Source of the DNA: CALZJC01 sp963781065
GTDB taxonomy: Bacteria; Acidobacteriota; Thermoanaerobaculia; Multivoradales; JAHEKO01
Reading direction: 5' to 3'
DNA length: 64,000 bases
Assembly: GCA_963781065.1 (NCBI GenBank)
Contig: CAWAET010000014.1
Coordinates: 1 to 64,000, forward strand
The position numbers and the translations under genes were made by a program. Below, one piece after another: positions 42,039 through 49,527 of the stretch. Every line of letters starts with the position of its first letter. Positions within the stretch are counted from its first letter, which is position 1. The notes beneath the pieces are model-generated. The model ran no database searches. It had not been told where the DNA came from and saw nothing but the letters and a program-made list of their open reading frames with translations.

Positions 42039-42767
42039 ATGAGCGCAGAGCCGGCGGCCCGCCACATCGGCATCGTCGGCGTCAGCGCCGAGGGCGCGGC
42101 GCTGTGCTACCGGACGATCTGCGTCGAGGGTGCGGCGCTGCTGGGCCGCCACGACCACCCCGAGGTGACGCTGCACACCCATCCGCTGGCGCGCTACATG
42201 GAGGCGATCGACGCCGGCGACTGGTCCGGCGTGGCGCGGCTGATGCTCGACTCGGCGCGGCGGCTCGAGGCGGTGGGGGCCGAGCTGCTGATCTGTCCCG
42301 ACAACACGGTCCACCAGCCCTGGGCCGAGATCGTCGCGGCCTCGCCGCTGCCCTGGCTGCACATTGCCGAGGTGGTGGCCGAGGCCGCCGCCGCGGCTGG
42401 CCGGCGGCGGCTGGCGATCCTCGGCACCCGCTTCCTGATGGAGGGCCCGGTCTACCCGCCGGCTCTGGAGGCGCGGGGGCTCGCCTGGGAGATCCCGCTG
42501 CCGGCGGAGCGGCGCCGGATCGACGCGGTGATCTTCGACGAGTTGGTCTACGGCCGGTTCGAGGACGCGGCGCGGCGCGACTTCTATGAGATCCTCGCCC
42601 GGATGCGCGATTCCGGGTGCGACGCGGCGATACTGGGGTGCACCGAGATCCCGCTGCTGGTGCGGGCCGAGGAGGCGCCGCTGCCGGTGCTGGACTCGAC
42701 CCGCCTGCTGGCGCGGGCAGCGCTGCGGGCGGCGGTCGCCGGCGTCGAGGCGGGAGGAGAGCCATGA
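42039..42767 (+). CDS. Aspartate/glutamate/hydantoin racemase family protein
   Basis: 242 residues, cofactor-independent racemase fold. The two catalytic cysteines are visible: C89 in LLICPDNTVHQ and the second in AAILGCTEIPLLV near 206. The substrate may be aspartate, glutamate or a hydantoin or ureido compound; in a purine catabolism locus a racemase for an allantoin-like or amino acid intermediate is plausible, but this is inference. Its 3' end overlaps the next ATG by 4 bp. Confidence 0.85.
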   Translation: MSAEPAARHIGIVGVSAEGAALCYRTICVEGAALLGRHDHPEVTLHTHPLARYMEAIDAGDWSGVARLMLDSARRLEAVGAELLICPDNTVHQPWAEIVAASPLPWLHIAEVVAEAAAAAGRRRLAILGTRFLMEGPVYPPALEARGLAWEIPLPAERRRIDAVIFDELVYGRFEDAARRDFYEILARMRDSGCDAAILGCTEIPLLVRAEEAPLPVLDSTRLLARAALRAAVAGVEAGGEP

Positions 42768-43402
42768 GGAACAGACATCTCACCGGCCGCTACCGGGCGA
42801 TCTCCGCGCCCCTGGTCGCGGCGCTGCTGGCCGCCCTGGGTTGTGCGGCCGATCCGGTCGAGCAGGCGCCGCCGGCCCCCGATTCGCCGCCGGCCGCCGC
42901 GGCCGAGTCGCTCGAGGTCCCCTTCACCGCCGAGCAGATCCGCGAGGAGTGGCGACCGGGGCTGACCCTGGTGCTGCATTTCGCCTACCCGGATCGCCAG
43001 GAGTGGCAGCGCTGGACGGTGCTGGCGGCCGACGAGGACGGCGCCGAGATCGCCTATCTGCCGCTCGACGCCCAGGGCCAGCCGGTCGGCCTGGCGGAAC
43101 GGGCGCGCAGCAGCTGGGCCGATCTGCGCGATCACGCCCTGTTCTCCGCCGCCGAGGCGCGGCGCGAGCGGGCCAGCCGGGAAACGGCCTTTGGCGAGCT
43201 CGAGGGCTGGCTCTACCGCGTGCACGATCCCCAGGCCGAGTCGATGACCGACTTCTTCTTCGCCGACGAGCTGGCCGGCGCGCCGGTCTGGATGGAGACC
43301 CGCAGCGGCGAGCGGGTCATCCTGACGGTCAACCAGATCGCCCGTCAGCAGCTCGCAGGAGAGCCAGCAGGCGGTCCAGGAACGGCACCTGCGCCGGGTT
43401 GA
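42764..43402 (+). CDS. Unknown lipoprotein
   Basis: 212 residues with an N-terminal hydrophobic stretch and a lipobox (LLAALGC, cysteine near 27), then a Pro/Ala linker and a compact domain from about 50 (FTAEQIREEWRPGLTLVLHF). I do not recognise a family. Start overlaps the racemase stop (ATGA). Its last 74 bp overlap the convergent NUDIX gene, which is unusual; an earlier stop is not available in frame. Confidence 0.7.
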   Translation: MRNRHLTGRYRAISAPLVAALLAALGCAADPVEQAPPAPDSPPAAAAESLEVPFTAEQIREEWRPGLTLVLHFAYPDRQEWQRWTVLAADEDGAEIAYLPLDAQGQPVGLAERARSSWADLRDHALFSAAEARRERASRETAFGELEGWLYRVHDPQAESMTDFFFADELAGAPVWMETRSGERVILTVNQIARQQLAGEPAGGPGTAPAPG

Positions 43403-43850
43403 GCTTGCGCCGGGCGGTGTCGAGGTCGAAGAACAGACCCTGGTCGACCTCCGGGATCTCGATCGTGCGGCCCGACCGCGGCGGCCACTCGAGCGGGATG
43501 GTGTTGCTGCGCACCGGCCGGCCCTCGGGCCAGTCTCCGGGCGCCGCCCAGGCCACCACCCGCTTGCCGCCGCGCTGGGTGACCTCGCCGAGCGGCAGCC
43601 ACCCGACGCCGCCGGTGCAGGCGTCCACGGCCCGGCCGGTCTCTTCCTCGAACTCGCGGCGCGCCACCGCGCGCGGCGCTTCGCCGTCCTCGATCTCGCC
43701 CTTGGGCACGCTCCAGCAGCCCTCGTCGCGGCGGGCGAAGAACGGCCCGCCGGGGTGGACCAGGAAGACTTCGCAGAGCCATTTGGCGCGGCGGTAGAGC
43801 AGCAGGCCGGCGCTGGTGCGGGGGGACGATGGGGCCGCGGCTCGTTGCAT
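43329..43850 (-). CDS. NUDIX hydrolase
   Basis: 173 residues. The NUDIX box fits GEIEDGEAPRAVARREFEEE at about 51-70 (GX5EX7REUXEEXGU). The N terminus SAGLLLYRRAKWLCEVFLVH is the normal first strand region. These enzymes cleave nucleoside diphosphates linked to another group; this branch resembles the diadenosine polyphosphate or (d)NTP pyrophosphatase-like group without a firm substrate. It is convergent with, and overlaps by 74 bp, the lipoprotein gene. Palindromic element E2 starts 10 bp upstream of the ATG. Confidence 0.88.
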   Translation of the reverse strand: MQRAAAPSSPRTSAGLLLYRRAKWLCEVFLVHPGGPFFARRDEGCWSVPKGEIEDGEAPRAVARREFEEETGRAVDACTGGVGWLPLGEVTQRGGKRVVAWAAPGDWPEGRPVRSNTIPLEWPPRSGRTIEIPEVDQGLFFDLDTARRKLNPAQVPFLDRLLALLRAADGRSG

Positions 43851-43859
43851 CCGGCCAGT

Positions 43860-44015
43860 GTAGTGTCTCCGACTTCGCCTTACCGTCTGGACGGCTATCG
43901 ACGCCGCTGGCGGCGTTGCGCTTCCTCGACATAGGCTCGGCTATGCCTGCGTCAGCGCGCCTTGCCAGCGACGCCGCCAGCTCGCCCATACGGCAAGGCG
44001 AATCGGAGACGCTAC
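43860..44015. repeat. Palindromic element of 156 bp (copy E2)
   Basis: The arms 43860-43890 and 43986-44015 are imperfect inverted repeats (GTAGTGTCTCCGACTTCGCC against a complement of AGGCGAATCGGAGACGCTAC). The core starts CTGGCGGCGTTGCGCTTCCT and ends GCGCGCCTTGCCAG, matching copy E1 at 340-405. The centre has a small hairpin CATAG-6-CTATG. Most of the element is translated as the tail of the exonuclease gene. Confidence 0.65.
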
Positions 44016-44792
44016 CCAGCGCTCGAGATCGATCCACACCGGCGCGTGGTCGGAGGCGGTCATCCCCTCCTTCTTCTTGCGGTAGTCGCGGTCGATCTCG
44101 GCGCCGCGCAGCCGCTCGGCGACGCTCGGCGACACCAGCAGGAAGTCGATCCGCAGGCCGTGGTTGCGGTGGAAGCCGCCGGCCCGGTAGTCCCACCACG
44201 AGAACGCCTGACGGTCGGGGTGGAGGCTGCGGTAGGCGTCGACGAGGCCCGGCTCGAGCAGCCGCCGGAACCGCCGCCGCTCGTCGTCGGTGTGGAAGAT
44301 GCTGCCGCCGAGCGCCTTCTCGTTCCAGCTGTCGAGCGGCGTCGGGCAGATGTTGAAGTCGCCGGCGACCACCGCCGCCCGGCCGGCGGTGCCGGCCGCC
44401 TCGAGATGCTCGGCCAGGGCGTCGAACCAGGCCAGCTTGCGCGGATAGTCCTCGTGGCCGAGGTGCTTGCCGTTGGGGCAGTAGAGGCTGGTGAAGGCGA
44501 GCTCGCCGGCGCGGGCGGTGAGCAGCCGGGCGCCCATCTCCTCCTGGCCCGGCAGGCCGGCCTGCTCCACCTCCAGCGGTTCGCGCGCCAGGACCGCCAC
44601 CCCGTTCCACGCCTTCTGGCCGTGGCTGACCGCCCGGTAGCCGGCCGCTTCGAGCTCGGCGTGCGGGAACTGTTCGTCCTCGAGCTTGAGCTCCTGCAGC
44701 GCCACCAGGTCGGGCTGGCGGTCGGCGAGCCAGATCAGGAGAAAGTCGAGCCGCGCCCGCATGCCGTTGATGTTCCAGGTGGCGATTCTCAT
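43941..44792 (-). CDS. xthA: Exodeoxyribonuclease III
   Basis: 283 residues. Metal and catalytic residues are plain: ATWNINGMRARL near 4, LQELKLEDEQFP near 36, GDFNICPTPLDSWNE near 148 and ASDHAPVWIDL near 248. This enzyme removes abasic-site ends in base excision repair. The family usually ends shortly after SDHAPV; here about 25 extra residues (from RWVASPIRLAVWASW) are encoded by palindromic element E2, whose TAG lies out of frame, so the reading frame runs on. The start ATG is normal. Confidence 0.9.
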   Translation of the reverse strand: MRIATWNINGMRARLDFLLIWLADRQPDLVALQELKLEDEQFPHAELEAAGYRAVSHGQKAWNGVAVLAREPLEVEQAGLPGQEEMGARLLTARAGELAFTSLYCPNGKHLGHEDYPRKLAWFDALAEHLEAAGTAGRAAVVAGDFNICPTPLDSWNEKALGGSIFHTDDERRRFRRLLEPGLVDAYRSLHPDRQAFSWWDYRAGGFHRNHGLRIDFLLVSPSVAERLRGAEIDRDYRKKKEGMTASDHAPVWIDLERWVASPIRLAVWASWRRRWQGALTQA

Positions 44793-44905
44793 GGCTTGGA
44801 TTCTACCGGCCGTGGGGGTGTCAAAGATCGCCCCGCCGGGTCTCGACCTGACCGGCTTGCACTCCGCGACGGCGGCCCCTGGCTTTCAGGATACGCTCGC
44901 CGGCG

Positions 44906-45853
44906 ATGAACCGAACTGCCTGCTTGCTCTTGGGGTCGATGGTACTGGGTGCCGGCGCCGTCGAGGCGCAGCTGGTGCGGCTCGAGAATCGGCGACTTGC
45001 GCACGACGGGCTCGACCGCGAGTATCTCCTCTACACGCCGCGGCTTGCCGGAAGGCTGCCGGGCGCGCGGCCGCTGGTGCTGGTGCTGCACGGCGGCGGC
45101 GGCACCGCCCGGGGCATGGTGCGGAGCACGCGGCGGCGGTTCCACCAGCTGGCCGACCGGCACGGCTTCTACGTCGCCTACCTCGACGCGGTGGAGAAGA
45201 CCTGGGACTTCGGCGAGGGTGAGGTGTCCGAGCGGCTCGAGCGGCGGGTCGACGACCTCGGCTTCCTGTCGCGGCTGGTCGACCGGCTGCTCGCCGAGCT
45301 GCCGATCGACCCCGGCCGGGTCTTCGCCACCGGCATCTCGCGCGGCGGCCAGGCTTCCTACTTCCTGGCCTGCAAGCTGCCCGGGCGGATCCGCGCCATC
45401 GCGTCCGTCGCCATGCCGCTGCCCGCCTTTCTCGAGGACGACTGCCGGCGCGGACCGCCGGTTGGAGTGGCGATCCTCAACGGCACCGAGGACCCGCTGG
45501 TGCCCTACGACGGCGGCCAGATCGCCGTCTTCCGCCAGCAGCGCGGCCGGGTGCTGCCGACCGACGCCACCGCGCGGCTGTGGCGCCGGCGCAACGGCTG
45601 CTCCGAGCGGTCCGTCAGCGAGACCACCGACGAGAAGGACGACGGCACGGTGGTCGTCGAGACCCGCTGGACCGACTGCACCGGCGCGCCGGTGGTGGTC
45701 TACCGCATCGAAGGCGGCGGCCACACCTGGCCTTCTGGCGGCCAGTACCTGCCGGTCTCGCTGATCGGCCGGGTGTCGCGGGAGATCGACGGCGCGGACG
45801 AGGCGTGGTCCTTCTTCGCGCGGTTCGAAGCCGTGGCGGAGAGCGGCCGGTGA
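44906..45853 (+). CDS. Secreted polyhydroxybutyrate-depolymerase/feruloyl-esterase-like hydrolase
   Basis: 315 residues with a signal peptide (hydrophobic 5-20, cleavage near VEAQ). It belongs to the LpqC/Esterase-PHB group of alpha/beta hydrolases: REYLLYTPRL near 38, LVLHGGGGTARGM near 58, nucleophile ATGISRGGQAS near 144, LNGTEDPLVPYDGG near 188 and the histidine in GGGHTWPSGGQY near 270. A secreted or periplasmic esterase acting on polyester or phenolic esters is likely. The stop overlaps the GTG of the following small membrane protein. Confidence 0.87.
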   Translation: MNRTACLLLGSMVLGAGAVEAQLVRLENRRLAHDGLDREYLLYTPRLAGRLPGARPLVLVLHGGGGTARGMVRSTRRRFHQLADRHGFYVAYLDAVEKTWDFGEGEVSERLERRVDDLGFLSRLVDRLLAELPIDPGRVFATGISRGGQASYFLACKLPGRIRAIASVAMPLPAFLEDDCRRGPPVGVAILNGTEDPLVPYDGGQIAVFRQQRGRVLPTDATARLWRRRNGCSERSVSETTDEKDDGTVVVETRWTDCTGAPVVVYRIEGGGHTWPSGGQYLPVSLIGRVSREIDGADEAWSFFARFEAVAESGR

Positions 45854-46263
45854 TCGGTGTCACGGCCTCGTTCACGCGGGGCGTGCGCGGCCTCGCTTGG
45901 CCGTGGTGGCTGTGGATCGCGCTTCTGGGGTTGGTCAACCTGGCGGCGCCGCTGGTCTTTCTCGGCAGCCTCGAAGCCAGAGTGGTGCTGGCGGCGACCC
46001 TGCTCGGGGCCATGGTCCAGTTCGCCATTGTCAGCCGTCTGGGCTTCGTCCGGCTGCTCGGCCTCGGCCATGTCCTGGCCTGGGTGCCGATGCTCCTGTG
46101 GCTGGTGCCACGACTGGGCAACCTGGATCCGGGCACGGCGTTCGGCCGCTGGCTGTTCGCGGCGGTGGTCGTCGACCTGGCATCGTTGGCGATCGACTTC
46201 GTGGACGTGGCACGATACCTGGCCGGCGACCGCCGGCCGGCGCCGGGCACGGCGCCCCCCTGA
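45850..46263 (+). CDS. Small four-helix membrane protein, unknown
   Basis: 137 residues with four hydrophobic segments (starting WLWIALLGLVNLAAPLVFLG, then VVLAATLLGAMVQFAIVS, GHVLAWVPMLLWLV and LFAAVVVDLASLAIDFV). No family recognised with confidence; it resembles small DUF membrane proteins of about 130 residues. GTG start, overlapping the esterase stop by 4 bp, so coupled translation is likely. Confidence 0.72.
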   Translation: MIGVTASFTRGVRGLAWPWWLWIALLGLVNLAAPLVFLGSLEARVVLAATLLGAMVQFAIVSRLGFVRLLGLGHVLAWVPMLLWLVPRLGNLDPGTAFGRWLFAAVVVDLASLAIDFVDVARYLAGDRRPAPGTAPP

Positions 46264-46299
46264 CAGGCGCAGACTGGACGCGCTAACTGGAGGAGAGAG

Positions 46300-46689
46300 A
46301 TGAGCGATTCCACCACCAACGCGGCGCCGCGCTCGCTGATGCGCCGCGCCAACGCCGAGCCCCTCGACCCGGTCGCCGCCGGCCGCGCCACCTCCCGCCA
46401 GGTGCTGCTGGGGCCCGACGACGGCATGCCCAACTTCGCCCTGCGGCGCTTCGTCATGGGTGAGGGCGGCGGCATGCCGCGCCACACCAACACCGTCGAG
46501 CACGAGCAGTACGTGCTGCGCGGCCGGGCGAAGATCCGGGTCGGCGACGAGGTCCACGACGTCGGCGCCGACGACGTGCTCTACATCGCCGCCGGCGTGC
46601 CCCACTCCTACGAAGTGCTCGAGGCGCCGTTCGAGTTCATCTGCGTGGTGCCGAACGGGCCCGACCGGATCGAGCTGGTGGAGGAGTAG
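46300..46689 (+). CDS. Cupin domain protein
   Basis: 129 residues with a single cupin barrel. Motif 1 is GGGMPRHTNTVEHEQYVLRG (about 55-74) and motif 2 GADDVLYIAAGVPHSYEV (about 88-105), giving the usual metal ligands H62, H68 (or E67) and H101. Function may be sensing, isomerase or dioxygenase-like; nothing more specific. GGAGGAGAGAG precedes the ATG. Confidence 0.85.
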   Translation: MSDSTTNAAPRSLMRRANAEPLDPVAAGRATSRQVLLGPDDGMPNFALRRFVMGEGGGMPRHTNTVEHEQYVLRGRAKIRVGDEVHDVGADDVLYIAAGVPHSYEVLEAPFEFICVVPNGPDRIELVEE

Positions 46690-46701
46690 AGAGGGCGCGG
46701 C

Positions 46702-47076
46702 TCAGGAGAACTCCCCCGGCGCCCGGCCGATGTCGCGGATGCTGCAGCCGTCGCGCACCTCGAGGCCGAACTCGCGCGCCTTGGCCAGCACTTCGGGGTC
46801 GGCCGTGCCGGGGTTGAACCAGACCTCGCCGGCGCCCTTGTCGGCCAGGTCCTGGATCAGGCCGGCGGTCAGCCGGGGCGGCAGGTAGAGGCTGATGCGG
46901 TCGAGCTCGCCGGGCACCTCGGCGATCGAGGCATAGGCCTTGTTGCCTTCCACCTCGCCCCCCGCCGGGTTGACCGGGAAGACTTCCCAGCCTTCGGCGG
47001 CGTAGGCGCGGACACACTTGTTGCCGAACTTGGCGCGGTCGCGCGAGGCGCCGACCACGGCGATGGTCTGTTTCAT
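46702..47076 (-). CDS. CoA-binding domain protein (YccU-like)
   Basis: 124 residues, a small Rossmann fold of the CoA-binding family: VVGASRDRAKFGNKCVRAY near 7, FPVNPAGGEVEGNKAYASI near 33 and GEVWFNPGTADPEVL near 82. Function in cells is poorly known. ATG overlaps the SelB stop by 4 bp, so the two genes are co-translated. Confidence 0.87.
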   Translation of the reverse strand: MKQTIAVVGASRDRAKFGNKCVRAYAAEGWEVFPVNPAGGEVEGNKAYASIAEVPGELDRISLYLPPRLTAGLIQDLADKGAGEVWFNPGTADPEVLAKAREFGLEVRDGCSIRDIGRAPGEFS

Positions 47077-48983
47077 CCGGGGCTCCTGCGGACGACTTGG
47101 CGCTCGTCGCCCATCCTGCGGGTGACGCCCACCGAGTCGAGATGTTCGAGGATCGGGATCGCCCACTTGCGGGTGAGCCCGTAGCGCTCTTTGAACTGCG
47201 GCACCTTGAACTTCTCCAGGCCGCTGCCGCGCAGGTCTTCGGCGACCCGGTCGATGGCGGCGGCGGCGACGAGCAGCTCGCCCGGCAGCCGCACCAGCCG
47301 GCGGCGCTCGATGAGGTAGCGGATGACGCCGGCGAGGATCTGTGGTTTGGCTCCCAGGTTGCGGCCCAGCTCGGCCGGCGACGGCGGGGTCAGCCCGCCC
47401 TCGTCGAAGGCCTGCTGGATGCGGCGCGACAGGTCGCTCTCGCCGCCGGTCAGTTCGGCGCTGCGGCCGGGCAGGTTGACCAGCTCGCCGTCGACGATGA
47501 GGATCTTCTCGGCCGCCAGCCGTTCCAGGTAGATCGGCGCCAGCCGGCCGGCCGGGCCGGGCAGGATGCGGCGCACCGCCTCGGCCTTGGGCATCCCCCG
47601 CGCCAGCCGCTCGCGACGGAAGTAGGCCGCCAGCTGGTCGCGCGCCCGCCGGGCGATCCGCTCCCAGGCTCGCGGGTCGAGCCAGCGGCGCCCGTCGCCG
47701 TGAGCGGCTGGAATCGGCAACAGCCGGCCCGCCGCGGCCAGCCGGTCGAGGCGCGGTTCGAGGCCGTCCGGCTCGGCGCCGAGCCGGCGGGCCAGCGGCG
47801 CGGCGCCGGTGCCGGCCTCGCCGGCCTCGGCGACCCACAGCAGCAGGGCCTCGTCGAGTCCGCCGAGCAGGCCCGTGCGGGCCTCGGCCAGCGCCGTCCC
47901 GCGGCGCCGGCGCCAGGCGGGGTCGAGGATCTCGCCGCCGCCGATGGTCGCCGGCGGCGACGGCCGGCGGATGACGAAGCGGTCGCCACGCGCCGCCACC
48001 ACCGGCGCCGCCAGCCGCAGCTCGACCAGGCCCTCCTCGCCCGGCTCGAGCGGTCCCTCGAGCGGCCGCAGCCGGCCGACCACCTCGGCGGAGTAGAGGT
48101 GCAGCCGCACCGCCGTCGAGCCGCGGATCGCCCGTGGCGCGTCGGCCAGCAGGCGGCAGCGCGCCGCCAGGCTGGTGGTGGCGGCGAAGGCCCCGCGGCG
48201 GACCAGCTGGCGGCCGCGCTGAAGCTGCTCGAGGGTGGCGCCGGAGAGCTGCAGGGCGGTGCGCTCGCCGCTCTCGGCGGCCTGGCGCGCCGCGCCGTGC
48301 ACCTGGACGCCGCGCACCCGCACCGGGCCGCCCTCGGGCTCGTTCTCCAGCTCGTCGCCGACGCCGATGCGGCCGCCGGCCAGCGTGCCGGTGACCACCA
48401 CGCCCAGGCCCTTGAGGTGGAAGGCGCGGTCGACCGGCAGCCGGGCCGGGCGGTCGGTGGCCGGCGCGGCCGCGTGGCGGTCCGCCAGCTCGACCAGCGC
48501 CGCCTCGACCTGGTCGATTCCGTCGCCGCTGACGCTCGAGGCCGCCAGCACCGGTGCGCCGGCGAAGGGCGAAGCGGCGAGCAGCTCCTCGACCTCCATC
48601 CGCGCCAGCTCGAGCAGGTCGCCGGCCACCAGGTCGGTCTTGGTCAGGACCGCCAGGCCGGCCGGGATGCCCAGCAGGCCGCAGATCGCCAGGTGCTCGC
48701 GGGTCTGCGGCTTGACCCCCTCGTCGGCCGCCACCACCAGCAGCATGACGCGGATGCCGCCGAGGCCGGCGAGGGCGTTGTGCAGGAACCGCTCGTGGCC
48801 GGGGACGTCGACAAAGCCGATCTGCAGGTCGTCGCGCTCGAGGTGGGCGAAGCCCAGGTCGATGGTGATGCCGCGCTGCTTCTCCTCGGCCCAGCGATCG
48901 CAGTCGATGCCGGTGAGGGCCTCGACCAGCCGGGTCTTGCCGTGGTCGATGTGGCCGGCGGTGCCGACGATCACGCGGCGCAT
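47073..48983 (-). CDS. selB: Selenocysteine-specific elongation factor
   Basis: 636 residues. The GTPase domain carries GTAGHIDHGKTRLVEAL near 8, GITIDLGF near 39, DVPGHERF near 59 and LTKTDLV near 113. Domains II and III follow, then winged-helix repeats ending in FKVPQFKERYGLTRKWAIPI near 595, which is the SECIS-RNA binding part. Its presence means the organism decodes UGA as selenocysteine, with SelA, SelC and SelD expected elsewhere. That agrees with a purine locus whose relatives are linked to selenium (XdhD, YgfK, YgeY). It starts ATG and overlaps the CoA-binding gene. Confidence 0.95.
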   Translation of the reverse strand: MRRVIVGTAGHIDHGKTRLVEALTGIDCDRWAEEKQRGITIDLGFAHLERDDLQIGFVDVPGHERFLHNALAGLGGIRVMLLVVAADEGVKPQTREHLAICGLLGIPAGLAVLTKTDLVAGDLLELARMEVEELLAASPFAGAPVLAASSVSGDGIDQVEAALVELADRHAAAPATDRPARLPVDRAFHLKGLGVVVTGTLAGGRIGVGDELENEPEGGPVRVRGVQVHGAARQAAESGERTALQLSGATLEQLQRGRQLVRRGAFAATTSLAARCRLLADAPRAIRGSTAVRLHLYSAEVVGRLRPLEGPLEPGEEGLVELRLAAPVVAARGDRFVIRRPSPPATIGGGEILDPAWRRRRGTALAEARTGLLGGLDEALLLWVAEAGEAGTGAAPLARRLGAEPDGLEPRLDRLAAAGRLLPIPAAHGDGRRWLDPRAWERIARRARDQLAAYFRRERLARGMPKAEAVRRILPGPAGRLAPIYLERLAAEKILIVDGELVNLPGRSAELTGGESDLSRRIQQAFDEGGLTPPSPAELGRNLGAKPQILAGVIRYLIERRRLVRLPGELLVAAAAIDRVAEDLRGSGLEKFKVPQFKERYGLTRKWAIPILEHLDSVGVTRRMGDERQVVRRSPG

Positions 48984-48999
48984 GGAGTCCGGCGGGTCT

Positions 49000-49449
49000 C
49001 TAGAGGCCCAGGATCTCGCGCGCCAGCCGGTTGATGGTGGCGCCGTCGGCGCGGCCGCGGTAGCGAGCCATCATCTGGCCCATGACCCGTCCGATGCCTG
49101 CCGGGCCGGCGAGGCCGCCGGCGTCGACGATCTCCTGGATGGCGCGGCGCAGCTCGCCCTCGTCGACCTGCTCCGGCAGGTAGGCGGCGAGGATCTCGGC
49201 CTCGCGCTCTTCGCCGGCGGCGCGCTCCTCGCTGCCGCCCAGGCGGTACTGCTCGCTGGCTTCGCGGCGCTGCTTGATCTGCTTCTGCACCAGGGTCGCG
49301 AAGCCGGCCTCGTCGACCGCCTCGCCGCCGCGGATGCGCTCGTTGTCGATCGCCGACAGGAGCATGCCCAGCGTGGCGACGCGCTGGCGCTCGCCCGCCT
49401 TACGCGCCGCCCGCAGGTCGGCTTCGATACGCTCCCGAGGCTCGCTCAC
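49000..49449 (-). CDS. GatB/YqeY domain protein
   Basis: 149 residues, similar to YqeY: ERIEADLRAARKAGERQRVA near 6, QIKQRREASEQYR near 57, ILAAYLPEQVDEGEL near 86 and MGQMMARYRGRADGATINRL near 122. This domain is shared with the tail of GatB and may bind tRNA; the stand-alone role is not established. I chose GTG at 49449 because it starts the family-like sequence and lies directly after a TATAAT box; a GTG at 49470 in the same frame would place the start inside the promoter. Confidence 0.85.
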   Translation of the reverse strand: MSEPRERIEADLRAARKAGERQRVATLGMLLSAIDNERIRGGEAVDEAGFATLVQKQIKQRREASEQYRLGGSEERAAGEEREAEILAAYLPEQVDEGELRRAIQEIVDAGGLAGPAGIGRVMGQMMARYRGRADGATINRLAREILGL

Positions 49450-49456
49450 AAGCACG

Positions 49457-49462
49457 ATTATA
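49457..49462 (-). promoter_or_regulatory. TATAAT -10 box at the yqeY start
   Basis: A perfect TATAAT on the minus strand ends 7 bp before the GTG at 49449, so transcription would begin at or near the start codon and give a leaderless mRNA. A TTGCCG-like -35 lies 15-16 bp upstream in the loop region of a palindrome. Confidence 0.5.
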
Positions 49463-49503
49463 GGGGACACGATCCCGCGGCAACGCCGCGGGTTCGTGTC
49501 CCC
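49463..49503. promoter_or_regulatory. Long palindrome between ntrY and yqeY
   Basis: The arms GGGGACACGA-T-CCCGCGGC and GCCGCGGG-T-TCGTGTCCCC pair over 18 bp with one mismatch around AAC. It lies after the ntrY stop and directly upstream of the yqeY -10 box, so it could terminate ntrY or act as an operator. No T run is seen. Confidence 0.5.
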
Positions 49504-49527
49504 CTCTGTTCCCCCCTCTGCTCTCTT

